Source: Ornithinimicrobium sp. CNJ-824 (lineage in GTDB: Bacteria > Actinomycetota > Actinomycetes > Actinomycetales > Dermatophilaceae). Taken from it: DNA of 64,000 bases. The notes under the pieces were generated by a model. The model was not told the origin of the DNA and made no database searches. It worked only from the letters and a program-made list of their open reading frames with translations. The stretch is from the NCBI RefSeq assembly GCF_001942405.1, contig NZ_MKKA01000062.1, forward strand, positions 1 through 64,000, in the 5' to 3' direction. Shown here one piece after another: positions 42,592 through 52,993 of this stretch. The stretch's first letter is position 1. Every line of letters begins with the position of its first letter. The position numbers and the translations under genes were made by a program.

Positions 42592-45482
42592 CGGCCGGCC
42601 ACCCGTTCCTTCTCGTCGGCGGCGATCTCGTCGATGCCCGAGCCGAAGCTGCGCAGGATGTCGAGCATCAGGCCCAGCACGACGAGGTAGACGCGACGTC
42701 GAAGAGGAGCGAGGTCACCACGTGCACCTCGCCCAGCAGCGGCACGGGGACGTCGGTGATCCAGGTGCGCAGGGCGGGCGAGCCGAAGAGCATCGGCAGG
42801 ACGGCCGAGCCGCCGGCGATGAACAGCCCGGTGCCGAGCAGGGCGGCGGGGCGCACCGGCAGGGCCGCGCTGAGCTCGGCGCCGTAGCCGGCGAGGTAGC
42901 GCAGGCACAGCGCCAGCCCGGCCACGATGCCGGCGGCGAACCCGCCGCCGGGCTGGTTGTGCCCGGACAGGAGCAGGTAGATCGACCAGAGGACGATGGT
43001 GTGGAAGACGAGGTGGGTGACGATCTCCAGGATCGTGGAGCGGCGGTCGGGGTCGAGCAGGTCCACCCGGGCGATCCACGGGGTGACCGCGTCCTGCCGG
43101 TCGCGACGGGGTCGACGCCCGGTCGGGCCCACTGGTCCCGGGCCCGCAGGATCCCCTCGGCCGCCCTGCGCAGGTTCTCGTCCCGGAGGAAGATGAGGCT
43201 GGCCACGCCGGTGGCGGCGGCGAGGATGACCGACAGCTCGCCCATCGTGTCCCAGGCGCGCACGTCCACGAGGATGACGTTGACGATGTTCTTGCCGCCG
43301 CCGTAGTCGACGGCCCGGTCGGCCAGGCCCGCCCCGGCCGGCTCCTGGACCCGCGACCCGGACGCCACGACCGCGGCGGCCCCGACCACGGCCGCCGCGG
43401 CCGCGCCGATGACCGCGCGGACCCGCCGGTTGGCCCGGGTGGGGTCGTCGGGGAAGCGGCCGGAGAGGCGCCGCAGCACGAGGACGAGCACGACGAGGGT
43501 CACCGTCTCCACGAGCAGCTGGGTCAGGGCGAGGTCGGGGGCCCCGTGCAGCAGGTAGAGGTAGGCCGTGCCGTAGCCGGTCACCCCGACGAGGAAGACC
43601 GCCCGCAGCCGACGCCGCGCCCGGGTGGCCAGGAAGGCCGCGGAGACCACCAGCGCGGCCGTGGCCACCTGGGCGGCCGAGTCGGTCAGCCGCAGGGCCG
43701 GCCAGCTGACCTCCCGGGTGACCATCGTCGCGGTCGGGACCACGATGATGACGGCCACGATCGTGCCGAGCAGGACGGGCAGCGAGCCGCGCTGCAGGAA
43801 CCCGGTGACCTCCAGGGCCACCCGGTCGACCCCCCGCATGAGGTGGTGGTAGCCGCGGCCCGCGTCGAACGGGGAGAGGGGGACGGGCACCTCGACGGGG
43901 CGGCGCGACTGCATACCCCACCAGAGGGCGCCGAGCACCCAGACGAGCACCGAGACCCCCAGCGCCGGGGTGAGCCCGTGCCACAGGCCCAGGTGCACCT
44001 CGGGGCCGGCGACGTGCGTCACGAGCGCGGTATGCGGTGCCAGCACCTCCTCGAGCACGGTCGAGGTGAGGCCCAGCGCGAGCCCGGCGACGCCGAGGAC
44101 GACCGGGACGGCCACGAGCACCCAGGTCGGGCGGTGCCAGTGCGGGGGCGCGGGGCGGCCCACCGGGGGGCGGGAGGAGTCGGTGAACGCGCCCCAGAGG
44201 AAGCGGAAGGAGTAGGCGGCCGTCATCACCGAGCCGAGCACGACCGCCACGGCGGCACCGCCCTGCAGGGACCACCAGCCGTCGGTGGGGTCGAGCACGG
44301 CGCTGACGGCGGCCTCCTTGCCGACGAAGCCGAGCAGCACGGGCAGCCCGGCCATCGACAGCGCCGACAGGGTGGCCCCGGCCGTCAGCCAGGGCATCCG
44401 GGCGCGGACCCCGGTGAGGCGGCGGATGTCACGGGTCCCGGTGGCGTGGTCGATCGTGCCGACCGCCAGGAAGAGGGAGGACTTGAACAGCGCGTGGGCC
44501 ACGAGCATGGTCAGCCCGGCCAGCGTCGCCCCCGCGCTGCCGTAGCCGAGGAGGAGGATCAGGAATCCCAGCTGGCTGACGGTGCCGTAGGCCAGCAGCA
44601 GCTTGAGGTCGTTCTGCCGGGTGGCACGGAAGGCGCCCAGCAGCATGGTGGCGCCGCCCAGCACGAGCACGGTCACCTGCCAGGCCGGCAGGGCGGCGTA
44701 GGCCGGGGCGAACCGGGCGACCAGGTAGACCCCGGCCTTGACCATGGCGGCGGCGTGCAGGTAGGCGCTGATCGGGGTGGGGGCGACCATGGCCCCGGGC
44801 AGCCAGAAGTGGAAGGGCACCAGGGCCGACTTCGTGATCGCGCCGACGAGCAGGAGCACCACGCCGACGCTGGTGGCGGTGCCGGCCGTCGGGAAGGCCA
44901 CCAGCTCGCTGATCCGGTAGGTGCCGCCCGCCGTGCCCAGGACGACGATCCCCACGAGCATCGCCAGCCCGCCGGCCGTGGTGACGATGAGCGCCTGCTT
45001 GGCCGCGCGGGTGCTCGCCGGGCTGCGCGAGAGGTAGCCGATGAGGAGGTAGCTCAGGATCGTGGTGAGCTCCCAGAACACGTAGAGCAGGAGCAGGTCG
45101 TCGGCGGTGACCAGGCCGAGCATGGCGCCGGCGAAGGCGGTGAGCGAGGCGGCCAGCAGGCCGACGTTGCCGCGGGTGTCGTCGCGCAGGTAGTGCGCGC
45201 AGTAGACGAGCACGAGGGCGCCGACGACGGAGACGACCATGGTGAGCACCCAGGCGAGGGTGTCCACCCGGAAGGTCAGGTCCATGCCGAGGTCGGAGAC
45301 CCAGCGGACGCGCTCGGTGTGCGGCTCGGCGCCGCCGGCGCCCCCACCTGGGTGGCGGCCCACACGGCGGTGGCGGCCGGGACCAGCGCCAGCCCCCAGA
45401 AGACCCCCGTCCCCAGCCGGCGCACGAGGCTGGGGGCGACCAGCGCCGCCCCCAGGTGCAGCAGCAGGAGGGCAGCGATCAT
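42588..45482 (-). CDS. mnhA: Mrp/Mnh antiporter fused subunit A-B (three frameshifts)
   Basis: The largest subunit: an NuoL-like part with FWELTTILSYLLIGYLSR and SALVPFHFWLPGAMVAPTPISAYLHAAAMVKAGVYL, then the NuoJ-like DUF4040 region, then an MnhB domain (VFHTIVLWSIYLLLSGHNQPGGGFAAGIVAG). Three breaks are seen: near 45343 (one G short in a G run), between 43085 and 43125, and near 42694 (GTC-GGC-GTC lost a G). Adding three bases gives 965 residues, a normal length for actinobacterial fused MrpA-B. Whether A and B are truly fused depends on the middle break. First gene of the operon; ATG at 45482. Confidence 0.9.
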
Positions 45483-45614
45483 GCGGCGGCCCTCCCCGGG
45501 TCGGTGGTGTGCGGTCCGCAGAGTCTACCGGCGGACGCACGTCGCCCCGGTCCCGCTGCTGCGGGGCCGAGGCCGTCGGTGCGGCGCGGCGTGCGCCGGG
45601 TGGTGCGTCGGGCC

Positions 45615-46061
45615 TCAGGAGGCGACGACGGTCACCGTGACGTCCGCGGAGACGTCGTCGTGCAGGCGCACGTGGACCGGGTGGTCACCGACCGTGCGGA
45701 TCGGGGTCGGGACCTCGATCTTGCGCTTGTCGACCTGCGGGCCGCCGGCCGCGACGATCGCGTCGGCGATCTCCGCGGGGGTGACGGCGCCGAAGAGCCG
45801 GCCGCCCTGGCCGGCCCGGGCCGAGACGGTGATCTCGGCGTCCTGGAGCCGGGCCTTGGCGGTCGAGGCCTCCTCGGCGGTCTTCACGGCGCGCTTCTCG
45901 CGGCCACGGGTGATCGCGTCGACCTGCTTCTGCCCGCCCTTGGTCCAGGGCATGGCCACCTTGCGGGGCAGCAGGAAGTTGCGGGCGTAGCCGTCCTTGA
46001 CCTCGACCACGTCGCCGGCGGTCCCGAGACCCGAGACCGGCTGGGTGAGAATGAGCTTCAT
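45615..46061 (-). CDS. rplI: 50S ribosomal protein L9
   Basis: A 148-residue ribosomal protein. The N-terminal rRNA-binding domain [36 protein letters not shown] is canonical, followed by the long connecting helix and the C-terminal domain [16 protein letters not shown]. The ATG at 46061 has an AGGAGAAG ribosome binding site. Last gene of rpsF-ssb-rpsR-rplI. Confidence 0.98.
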   Translation of the reverse strand: MKLILTQPVSGLGTAGDVVEVKDGYARNFLLPRKVAMPWTKGGQKQVDAITRGREKRAVKTAEEASTAKARLQDAEITVSARAGQGGRLFGAVTPAEIADAIVAAGGPQVDKRKIEVPTPIRTVGDHPVHVRLHDDVSADVTVTVVAS

Positions 46062-46083
46062 CACTTCTCCTGTCGTCGGGTGG

Positions 46084-46320
46084 TCAGCGGGCGGAGCTGG
46101 AGTAGGGCAGCAGCGCCATCTCACGCGCGTTCTTCACGGCGTTGGCGATGCGGCGCTGCTCCTGCACGGTCACGCCGGTGACGCGCCGGGCACGGATCTT
46201 GCCGCGGTCGGAGATGAACTTGCGCAGCAGCGCGGTGTCCTTGTAGTCGATCGCCTCGATCTTGGCGGCCTTGAGAGGGTTCGCCTTCTTCTTGGGCTTG
46301 CGCACAACGGGCTTGGCCAT
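46084..46320 (-). CDS. rpsR: 30S ribosomal protein S18
   Basis: A 78-residue S18. Conserved features: [26 protein letters not shown] and the C-terminal [14 protein letters not shown]. The basic N-terminus has no CxxC zinc motif, so it is the zinc-independent (C-minus) type, as expected for many actinobacterial paralogues. ATG with GAAAGGGGAG ribosome binding site. Confidence 0.98.
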   Translation of the reverse strand: MAKPVVRKPKKKANPLKAAKIEAIDYKDTALLRKFISDRGKIRARRVTGVTVQEQRRIANAVKNAREMALLPYSSSAR

Positions 46321-46426
46321 CGTGGTGCTCTCCCCTTTCGTGAGAGCCCGAGCGGTGCTCGGGATGGTGTGGTTCTTCAGGTATGCAGCCGGCGGGCGGC
46401 GGACCGTCCGTCCGGTGCGGGTGGGG

Positions 46427-46446
46427 CCGGGTCGCGGGCGACCCGG
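46427..46446 (-). terminator. Hairpin between ssb and rpsR
   Basis: CCGGGTCG-CGGG-CGACCCGG is a perfect 8-bp stem starting 17 bp after the ssb stop. It may cause partial termination so that ssb and rpsR/rplI are made at different levels. Confidence 0.55.
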
Positions 46447-46462
46447 TCCGGTGCGGCGTCGG

Positions 46463-47083
46463 TCAGAACGGCGGCTCGTCGTAGGACGGCGCGCCGCCCC
46501 AGCCGCCGCCGGACTGCTGACCGCCGCTGGTCGCCCCACCGGTGGCCCACGGGTCGGCGTCGGGCTGACCGCCGGCCTGCTGACCGCCTGCGGGCTGCGC
46601 CTGCGGCTGACCGCCGGGCTGACCCTGGGGCTGGCCCCAGCCGCCGGCCTGCTGACCGCCGCCGGGCTGACCGCCCTGCTGGCCGCCCCAGCCGCCGCCA
46701 CCCTGGCCGCCGCTGCCGCGCTGGGTCTTGGTGACCTGGGCGGTGGCGTAGCGCAGGGAGGGACCGACCTCGTCGACCTGCATCTCCATGACGGTGCGGT
46801 TCTCACCCTCGTTGGTCTGCCAGGAGCGCGAGACGAGCCGTCCGGTGACGATGACGCGCATGCCCTTGGACAGCGACTCGGAGGCGTTCTCCGCCGCCTC
46901 GCGCCACACCGAGCACCGCATGAACAGCGTCTCGCCGTCCTTGAACTCGTTGGCCTGGCGGTCGAACTGGCGCGGGGTGGACGCCACCGTGAAGTTGGCG
47001 ACGGCCGCTCCGCTGGGGGTGAAGCGCAGCTCCGGGTCGGCGGTCAGGTTGCCGACGACGGTGATGGGGGTCTCTCCGGCCAT
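46463..47083 (-). CDS. ssb: Single-stranded DNA-binding protein
   Basis: A 206-residue SSB. The OB fold occupies residues about 1-120 ([38 protein letters not shown]). A Gly/Gln/Pro-rich linker follows ([17 protein letters not shown]), and the conserved acidic tip ends DEPPF for binding repair and replication partners. Second gene of the rpsF-ssb-rpsR-rplI cluster. Confidence 0.98.
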   Translation of the reverse strand: MAGETPITVVGNLTADPELRFTPSGAAVANFTVASTPRQFDRQANEFKDGETLFMRCSVWREAAENASESLSKGMRVIVTGRLVSRSWQTNEGENRTVMEMQVDEVGPSLRYATAQVTKTQRGSGGQGGGGWGGQQGGQPGGGQQAGGWGQPQGQPGGQPQAQPAGGQQAGGQPDADPWATGGATSGGQQSGGGWGGAPSYDEPPF

Positions 47084-47133
47084 GTCAGATCATCCTCGGT
47101 CCGTGGTCCTTCGATGGGGGGTGTGCGGGCGAC

Positions 47134-47421
47134 TCAGGCGTCGCGACGCAGCAGCTTGGTCCGCAGGACGGACTCGTTCAGGCCCAGCTGGCGGTCCAGC
47201 TCCTGGGCGGTCGCGGGCTCGGCGGTCAGCTGGACCACCGCGTAGATCCCCTCGGCCTGCTTCTTGATCTCGTACGCCATCCGGCGACGGCCCATGACGT
47301 CGATGGTGTCGACGGTGCCACCGTCCTTGGGCACCACGGCGAGCATCTTCTCCAGCGTGGGCTGGAGGTTCCGCTCGTCGGTCTCGGGGTCGAGGATGAT
47401 CATCAGTTCGTACTGACGCAT
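47134..47421 (-). CDS. rpsF: 30S ribosomal protein S6
   Basis: A 95-residue S6. It starts [18 protein letters not shown], then [31 protein letters not shown], all canonical. The ATG at 47421 has a GGAGGTGGG ribosome binding site. First gene of the ribosomal/ssb cluster; the promoter lies in the 241-bp gap shared with the divergent ugd gene. Confidence 0.98.
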   Translation of the reverse strand: MRQYELMIILDPETDERNLQPTLEKMLAVVPKDGGTVDTIDVMGRRRMAYEIKKQAEGIYAVVQLTAEPATAQELDRQLGLNESVLRTKLLRRDA

Positions 47422-47662
47422 GCGTGAACCCACCTCCTTCGGTCTCGTGCGGTCACGGTCTCTCCGTGACAGGAGGGCTTCATACGTCCCACCTCCCCGA
47501 GCCTGCCACGGTCGGTGAGACCGGGACCGGCGTCGTCCACAGGCGGGCCTGCGACGGGGCGGTGAACCCGTCCACGGTACCGGGGACCGCGCGCGGCGGC
47601 CTAATCCGCCTCTCACGGAAGGCACGCCATACTGGGGCGGTTCGTCCGAGCTAGGAGTCTGT

Positions 47663-48829
47663 ATGAAGATCGCGATCGCCGGGACCGGGTACGTCGGGCT
47701 GTCCAACGCCGCCGTGCTGGCCCAGCACCACCAGGTCGTGGCCCTGGACATCGACCAGGCCAAGGTCGACCTCATCAACGAGCGGCGCTCCCCGATCGTG
47801 GACCCCGAGCTGTCGCACCACCTGGCGACCAACCATCTGGACCTGCGGGCCACCACCGACCCGGCCGACGCCTACGACGGCGCCCAGGTCGTGGTCATCG
47901 CCACCCCCACCGACTACGACACCGAGACCAACTTCTTCGACACCTCCACCGTGGAGAAGGTCGCCACCGACGTCCTGGCCCACGCCCCCGGCGCCACGGT
48001 CGTCATCAAGTCCACGATCCCGGTCGGGTTCACCGAACGTCTGCGCACCGAGCACCCCGGAGCGACGATCCTCTTTTCCCCCGAGTTCCTGCGCGAGGGC
48101 CGCGCCCTGCACGACAACCTGCACCCCTCCCGCATCATCGTCGGCGACACCGGCCAGGCCGGCCGGCTGGTGGCCGACCTGCTCCTGGAGGGAGCCCTCG
48201 ACAAGGACGTCCCCGTCCTGCTGACCGGCTCCACCGAGGCCGAGGCGATCAAGCTGTTCGCCAACACCTACCTGGCCATGCGCGTGGCCTACTTCAACGA
48301 GCTGGACACCTACGCCGCCACCCGCGGCCTGGACACGAAGCAGATCATCGAGGGCGTGGGCCTGGACCCCCGCATCGGCGCCCACTACAACAACCCCTCC
48401 TTCGGCTACGGCGGGTACTGCCTGCCCAAGGACACCCGCCAGCTGCTGGCCAACTACGGCGACGTGCCCCAGACCCTCATCACCGCCATCGTGGACGCCA
48501 ACACCACCCGGATGGACTTCATCACCGCCGACATCCTGGACCGCCGTCCCAGCACGGTCGGCATCTACCGGCTCATCATGAAGGCCGGCTCGGACAACTT
48601 CCGCGCCTCCTCCATCCAGGGGGTCATGTCCCGCCTCCAGGCCCGCGGCGTGGACATCGTCATCCACGAACCCGCCCTGGACGAGGCCACCTTCCAGGGA
48701 GCGACCGTCGTCGACGACATCGCCGAGTTCGCCCAGACCGCCGACGTCATCATCGCCAACCGCCTCGACGACACCGCCCGGTCCTTCGGCGACAAGCTCT
48801 ACACCCGCGACCTCTACGGCCGAGACTGA
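47663..48829 (+). CDS. ugd: UDP-glucose 6-dehydrogenase
   Basis: A 388-residue NAD-dependent enzyme that oxidises UDP-glucose twice to UDP-glucuronate. The N-terminal Rossmann motif is [19 protein letters not shown]. The central substrate segment is [21 protein letters not shown], and the catalytic Cys lies in [16 protein letters not shown]. Length and layout match the short MSMEG/YwqF type. ATG with TAGGAG site. It opens the polysaccharide locus and supplies uronic acid donor. Confidence 0.95.
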   Translation: MKIAIAGTGYVGLSNAAVLAQHHQVVALDIDQAKVDLINERRSPIVDPELSHHLATNHLDLRATTDPADAYDGAQVVVIATPTDYDTETNFFDTSTVEKVATDVLAHAPGATVVIKSTIPVGFTERLRTEHPGATILFSPEFLREGRALHDNLHPSRIIVGDTGQAGRLVADLLLEGALDKDVPVLLTGSTEAEAIKLFANTYLAMRVAYFNELDTYAATRGLDTKQIIEGVGLDPRIGAHYNNPSFGYGGYCLPKDTRQLLANYGDVPQTLITAIVDANTTRMDFITADILDRRPSTVGIYRLIMKAGSDNFRASSIQGVMSRLQARGVDIVIHEPALDEATFQGATVVDDIAEFAQTADVIIANRLDDTARSFGDKLYTRDLYGRD

Positions 48830-48868
48830 CGGGATGACGGCTGGTGGGGCGCGCCTGCGCGGGGGCCG

Positions 48869-51001
48869 GTGGCGGGGTCGGTGCGCCCGGACGGGCGCCG
48901 CCCGGCACCGGGTGTGCTCCGGGGAGACATCGAGGGACTGCGCGCGATCGCGGTGATGATGGTCCTGCTCTACCACGCCGGCCTGCCGGGCGTCAGCGGC
49001 GGCTTCGCCGGCGTGGACGTCTTCTTCGTCATCTCCGGCTACCTGATCACCAACCAGCTGGTCCGCGAGGCCAGCACCAACCGGCGCATCTCGCTGACCC
49101 GCTTCTACGCCCGCCGGGCCCGCCGGTTGCTGCCCGCCGCCACCCTGGTGCTGCTGACCACCACGATCGCGGGCTGGTGGCTGCTGCCCCGCGGCCGGCA
49201 CGCCGAGCTGGGCATCGACGTCCTGGCCGCCACCGGCTACGTGCTGAACTGGTCCCTGGCTGCCCGGCAGGTCGACTACCTGGCGGAGGACGCCGCCCCC
49301 TCCCTGGTCCAGCACTACTGGTCGCTGTCGGTGGAGGAACAGTTCTACGTCCTGTGGCCCCTGCTCATCATCGCCGTCCTGTGGGCCACCCACCGCTACC
49401 GGCTGCGGCTGCTGCCCATGCTGGCCCTGGCCCTGACCCTGGTCGTGGCCACCTCCCTGGCCTGGTCCGTCACCAGCACCGCCAGCTCGCCCCAGACCGC
49501 CTACTTCGTCACCACCACCCGCGTCTGGCAGCTAGGCACCGGCGCCCTGCTCGTCCTGGCCACCCCCCTGCTGGCCCGCCTCCCCCGCCCCGCCGCAGCC
49601 ACCGCAGCCTGGGCCGGACTGGCGCTGATCGCCACCACCCTGTTCACCACCACCACAGCCACCCCCTGGCCCGGCACCGCCGCGCTCCTGCCCACCCTGG
49701 GCACCGCCGCCGTCATCGCCGGCGGCGCGACCTGGCCCACCAACCCCGCCGCCCGCCTCCTGTCCCACCGCCCCATGCTCTTCCTCGGAGCCATCTCCTA
49801 CGGCCTCTACCTGTGGCACTGGCCCGCCCTGCGCCTGCTCGCCGAGACCCACCCCGACGCCACGCTGCCCACCCGCCTGGCCGTCGCCGCCGCCAGCATC
49901 CTGGCCGCCTGGGCCACGCTGCACCTCGTCGAGAACCCCATCCGGCACCACCCCGCCCTCACCACCGACCACCGCCGCACCCTCCTGCTCGGCGCCACCG
50001 CCATGGCCCTCACCGCCACCACCGCCACCACCCTCTGGGCCACCGCCCCCACCCTCGACACCCAGCAGGTCCCCGTCGAGCAGGTCGGGGCGATCACGCT
50101 CGTCGACCCGCTCAGCCGCACGGACGACGACCTCCGGCTGGTCGCCGACTGGCGGGCCACGACGGCAGTGGTGGACCAGCTGGTCCCGGATCCGGCGGTC
50201 GCCGACGAGGACCTCTCCGTGGCCTACCGGGACGGATGCCAGGTCAACACCGAGGGGACCGAGCTCAAGGACGACGAGGTCTGCTGGTTCGGCGACCCCG
50301 ACGGCACCGTGACGGTCGCCCTCGTCGGCGACTCCAAGATGGAGCAGTGGAGCTCGGCCCTTCACGCCGTGGGGCTCCAGGAGGGTTGGCGCATCCGGGG
50401 TTACACCAAGTCTGCCTGCGGGTTCGTCACCGAGGGAAGGTCGGAGTCGTGCCACTCCTACAACCGGGTCCTGGCCGAGCGGCTCACGGAGGACGAGCAC
50501 ACCCCCGACCTGATCTTCACCTCCCTGGGGTCGGGCTACGACCCCGAGATGGTGGACTCCGCCCTCAGCCTGCTGGAGCCGGTGCTCGACCGGGGTGCGC
50601 AGGTCGTCGTCCTGGCGGACAACCCGGGACCCCGGCCCCAGGGGATGCCCGAGGGCACGTCGGTCTACCAGTGCCTGGACGTGCACCGGGACGACTACGG
50701 CCCCTGCTGGGCGACCCTGACCAGCTCCGGCAACCCCACCCTCACCGAGCTGGCGGACCGGCTGGAAGCCCCGCTGGTGGACCTCAACCGCTGGGTCTGT
50801 CCCGATCCGGGTGAGCCGCAGGGCTGCCCGCCCGTCGTCGGGGGGACGGTCGTGTACCGGCAGGGCAGCCACCTGTCGGGCAGCTACGTCCGCTCCCTCA
50901 CCCCGGTCCTGCACCATGAGCTCGTCGTCGCGGACGTGGCGACGACCCCGCTGGACCAGATCCGGTGGACCGTGCCCCAGGACCCGCCGCCGAGGGGCTA
51001 G
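48869..51001 (+). CDS. Acyltransferase 3 (OafA-like) with C-terminal SGNH domain
   Basis: A 710-residue membrane acyltransferase that transfers acetyl groups to surface glycans. The AT3 domain covers residues about 18-380: DIEGLRAIAVMMVLLYHAG, FFVISGYLITNQL, RRARRLLPAATLVLLTT, HYWSLSVEEQFYVLWPLL. The SGNH domain starts near residue 480 with VALVGDSKMEQWSSALHAVG (Ser nucleophile). The last block reads YRQGSHLSGSY, where the usual catalytic Asp three residues before His is Gln. GTG start chosen at 48869; other starts nearby are possible. Its stop overlaps the convergent glycosyltransferase stop. Confidence 0.92.
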   Translation: MAGSVRPDGRRPAPGVLRGDIEGLRAIAVMMVLLYHAGLPGVSGGFAGVDVFFVISGYLITNQLVREASTNRRISLTRFYARRARRLLPAATLVLLTTTIAGWWLLPRGRHAELGIDVLAATGYVLNWSLAARQVDYLAEDAAPSLVQHYWSLSVEEQFYVLWPLLIIAVLWATHRYRLRLLPMLALALTLVVATSLAWSVTSTASSPQTAYFVTTTRVWQLGTGALLVLATPLLARLPRPAAATAAWAGLALIATTLFTTTTATPWPGTAALLPTLGTAAVIAGGATWPTNPAARLLSHRPMLFLGAISYGLYLWHWPALRLLAETHPDATLPTRLAVAAASILAAWATLHLVENPIRHHPALTTDHRRTLLLGATAMALTATTATTLWATAPTLDTQQVPVEQVGAITLVDPLSRTDDDLRLVADWRATTAVVDQLVPDPAVADEDLSVAYRDGCQVNTEGTELKDDEVCWFGDPDGTVTVALVGDSKMEQWSSALHAVGLQEGWRIRGYTKSACGFVTEGRSESCHSYNRVLAERLTEDEHTPDLIFTSLGSGYDPEMVDSALSLLEPVLDRGAQVVVLADNPGPRPQGMPEGTSVYQCLDVHRDDYGPCWATLTSSGNPTLTELADRLEAPLVDLNRWVCPDPGEPQGCPPVVGGTVVYRQGSHLSGSYVRSLTPVLHHELVVADVATTPLDQIRWTVPQDPPPRG

Positions 51002-52133
51002 CTGTTCTGACCGGCGGCGACCCGGCGGAGCAGGGCGACGAAGCGCGGTGCCTGGACCGCCCAGTCGTGCTCGGCCGCCACGGTCCGGTGCCCGGCACGC
51101 CCGGCCACGACGGCCTCCGTCGGGTGCTCGTGCCAGCGCACGATCTGGTCGACGACGGCGTCCACGTCCCCGAACGGCACGACCACCCCGCCGTCGCTGC
51201 GGCGGACGAGTCCGGCCGCCACCGGCAGCGGGGTGGTGATCGCCGGGACGCCGTGGGCGAGGTACTCGACCACCTTGGTGGGCATGCTGGGGCGGAAGTT
51301 GGCCACGTCGTGCAGCAGTGACAGCCCGGCGAGGGCGCCGTCGAGGCGGGCCAGCGCCTCGTCGTTGGGCACGAAGCGGACCAGGTCAGCAGTCCCTCCT
51401 CGGAGGCGCCGCGCAGCAGCGCGGTCGCCGGGCCGTGGGCCGGACCCAGCACCTCCAGCCGGACCCGTCGACCCGTGCGGGACCGGAGGCGCCCGGCCAC
51501 CTCGATCATCTCCTGCACCCCACGCTCGAGCGTGACGCTGCCCAGGTAGACGACTCGGTGCGGATCCCCGGGGCGGGAGCCGGCCGGCGGGGGGTCCGCC
51601 GGGACCCACGTCGTGTTGGGGACGACGGGGTGGGAGCGGCGGAACCGGTCCGCGTACTGGGCGTCGGCCAGGATGAGGGCGAACCGCTTCTCGGCCCAGC
51701 GTTCCAGGCTCCGGACACCGGCAGCCGCAGGTCCCCGCAGGCGCTCCGGGAGCCAGCTGCGGACCTCCACAGCGGCCGACGTGTCCTCGTGCACGTCCCA
51801 CACCACGGGGGGCAGGGACCGGATGCCGACGGTGGCGAGCAGCAGCTCCGGGTCGTGCAGGACGACCACGTCGTGCCGGGGCCCCAGCCTGCGCAGCACC
51901 CCTCGGGCGGACCGGATGGCCGCGACCCGGTGGCGACCGACCGCCCGCACGGCCTCGACCGCGCGCAGGCCCGGCACCTCCGACGGGCGGGGGAGGTCGT
52001 AACCGGCCCACGGCGCCGCGTAGGTCACCTCCCAGCCGGCGTCGAGGAGCGCGGCGATCTGCCGATGTCTGATGCGCGCGTCGGCGGGATGGTGCACCAC
52101 GGTGAGGACCAGCGCGCGCAGTGGCCGGCTCAC
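50998..52133 (-). CDS. Glycosyltransferase, GT4-like (frameshifted)
   Basis: Starts VSRPLRALVLTVVHHPADARIRHRQIAALLDAGW, a GT-B N-terminal domain. The linker RVVYLGSVTLERGVQEMIEVAGRL begins the C-terminal donor domain. A break near 51389 (one G missing) separates GASEEGLL from DLVRFVPNDEALARLDGALAGLS and MPTKVVEYLAHGVPAITTPLP, the usual donor-binding E-x7-E region. Adding one base gives 378 residues. GTG start overlaps wzt by four bases. Last gene of the wecC-wzm-wzt operon. Confidence 0.87.
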
Positions 52134-52993
52134 GGCTTCTCCGGTGGGTCCTCGGGTGCTGGCTTCCCCTTGCCGGGCTTCTTGCGCGGTCTGCCGTACT
52201 TGGCCGTGTAGGCGTCCACGACCGGCCCCGCGGGACCGTCCATGACGAGCTCGCCGTCGTCCAGCCAGAGCGCGCGGTCGCACATCTTGACGATGGTCCC
52301 CGGGTTGTGGCTCACCATGAAGACGGTCCCCGCTGCCCCGCGGATCTCGGCGATCCGGTCCTGGGCCCGCTCGCGGAACTGGGCGTCACCGGTGGCCAGC
52401 GCCTCGTCGACGACGAGGATGTCAGGCACGACAGCGGTGGAGATGGCGAACCGCAGCCGGGCCGCCATGCCCGAGGAGTAGGACTTCATCGGCAGGCCGA
52501 TGAACTCGCCGAGATCGGCGAAGTCGACGATCTCGTCGAACCGCGCCCGCACCTCCTTCGGCGTCAGCCCGAGGGCCTGGGCACCGATCCAGATGTTGTC
52601 GCGACCGCTGAGGTTGGGCAGCAGCACGGCGTTGACGCCGAGCAGGGCTGCCTTGCCCCGCAGCCACAACCTGCCCCCCGTCGGCGGGACGAGGCCGGCG
52701 ATGCTGCGCAGGAGCGTGGACTTGCCGGACCCGTTGCGCCCCACCAGGCCGATCGACTCACCCTCGTAGGCCACGAGCGAGACGTTCTTGACCGCCTTCA
52801 CCTCGCGGACCCCCACGTTCTGCGTGCTGCGCTGCAAGACCCGCTTGAGCACGCCCATCTCGTCGTCGTCGTCGACCGCTCGTCCGCTGCCGTAGATCCG
52901 GTAGGTGATGCTCACGTCCGAGGCGATCACGGTCGGGATCCGGTCCTCCGCGGGACCGGCCACGCTGGTGGTAGGCGGTTCAGGAGCGGCCAT
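52130..52993 (-). CDS. wzt: Polysaccharide/teichoic acid ABC exporter, ATP-binding protein
   Basis: A 287-residue ATPase of the ABCA/TagH/Wzt type. Walker A GLVGRNGSGKSTLLRSIAG near residue 80, the family-typical Q-loop region GVNAVLLPNLSGRDNIWIG, signature YSSGMAARLRFAIS, Walker B PDILVVDEALATGD, H-loop FMVSHN. Unlike O-antigen Wzt of type ABC with a carbohydrate-binding domain, it has no C-terminal domain, only a Lys/Pro-rich tail. ATG at 52993 overlaps wzm by 14 bp. Confidence 0.94.
   Translation of the reverse strand: MAAPEPPTTSVAGPAEDRIPTVIASDVSITYRIYGSGRAVDDDDEMGVLKRVLQRSTQNVGVREVKAVKNVSLVAYEGESIGLVGRNGSGKSTLLRSIAGLVPPTGGRLWLRGKAALLGVNAVLLPNLSGRDNIWIGAQALGLTPKEVRARFDEIVDFADLGEFIGLPMKSYSSGMAARLRFAISTAVVPDILVVDEALATGDAQFRERAQDRIAEIRGAAGTVFMVSHNPGTIVKMCDRALWLDDGELVMDGPAGPVVDAYTAKYGRPRKKPGKGKPAPEDPPEKP

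Noticed and set aside
42715..45540. Treating mnhA as a pseudogene because of three frame breaks
   Set aside because: Each break costs one base, the total restores a normal 965-residue protein, and the rest of the operon is intact and tightly overlapped.
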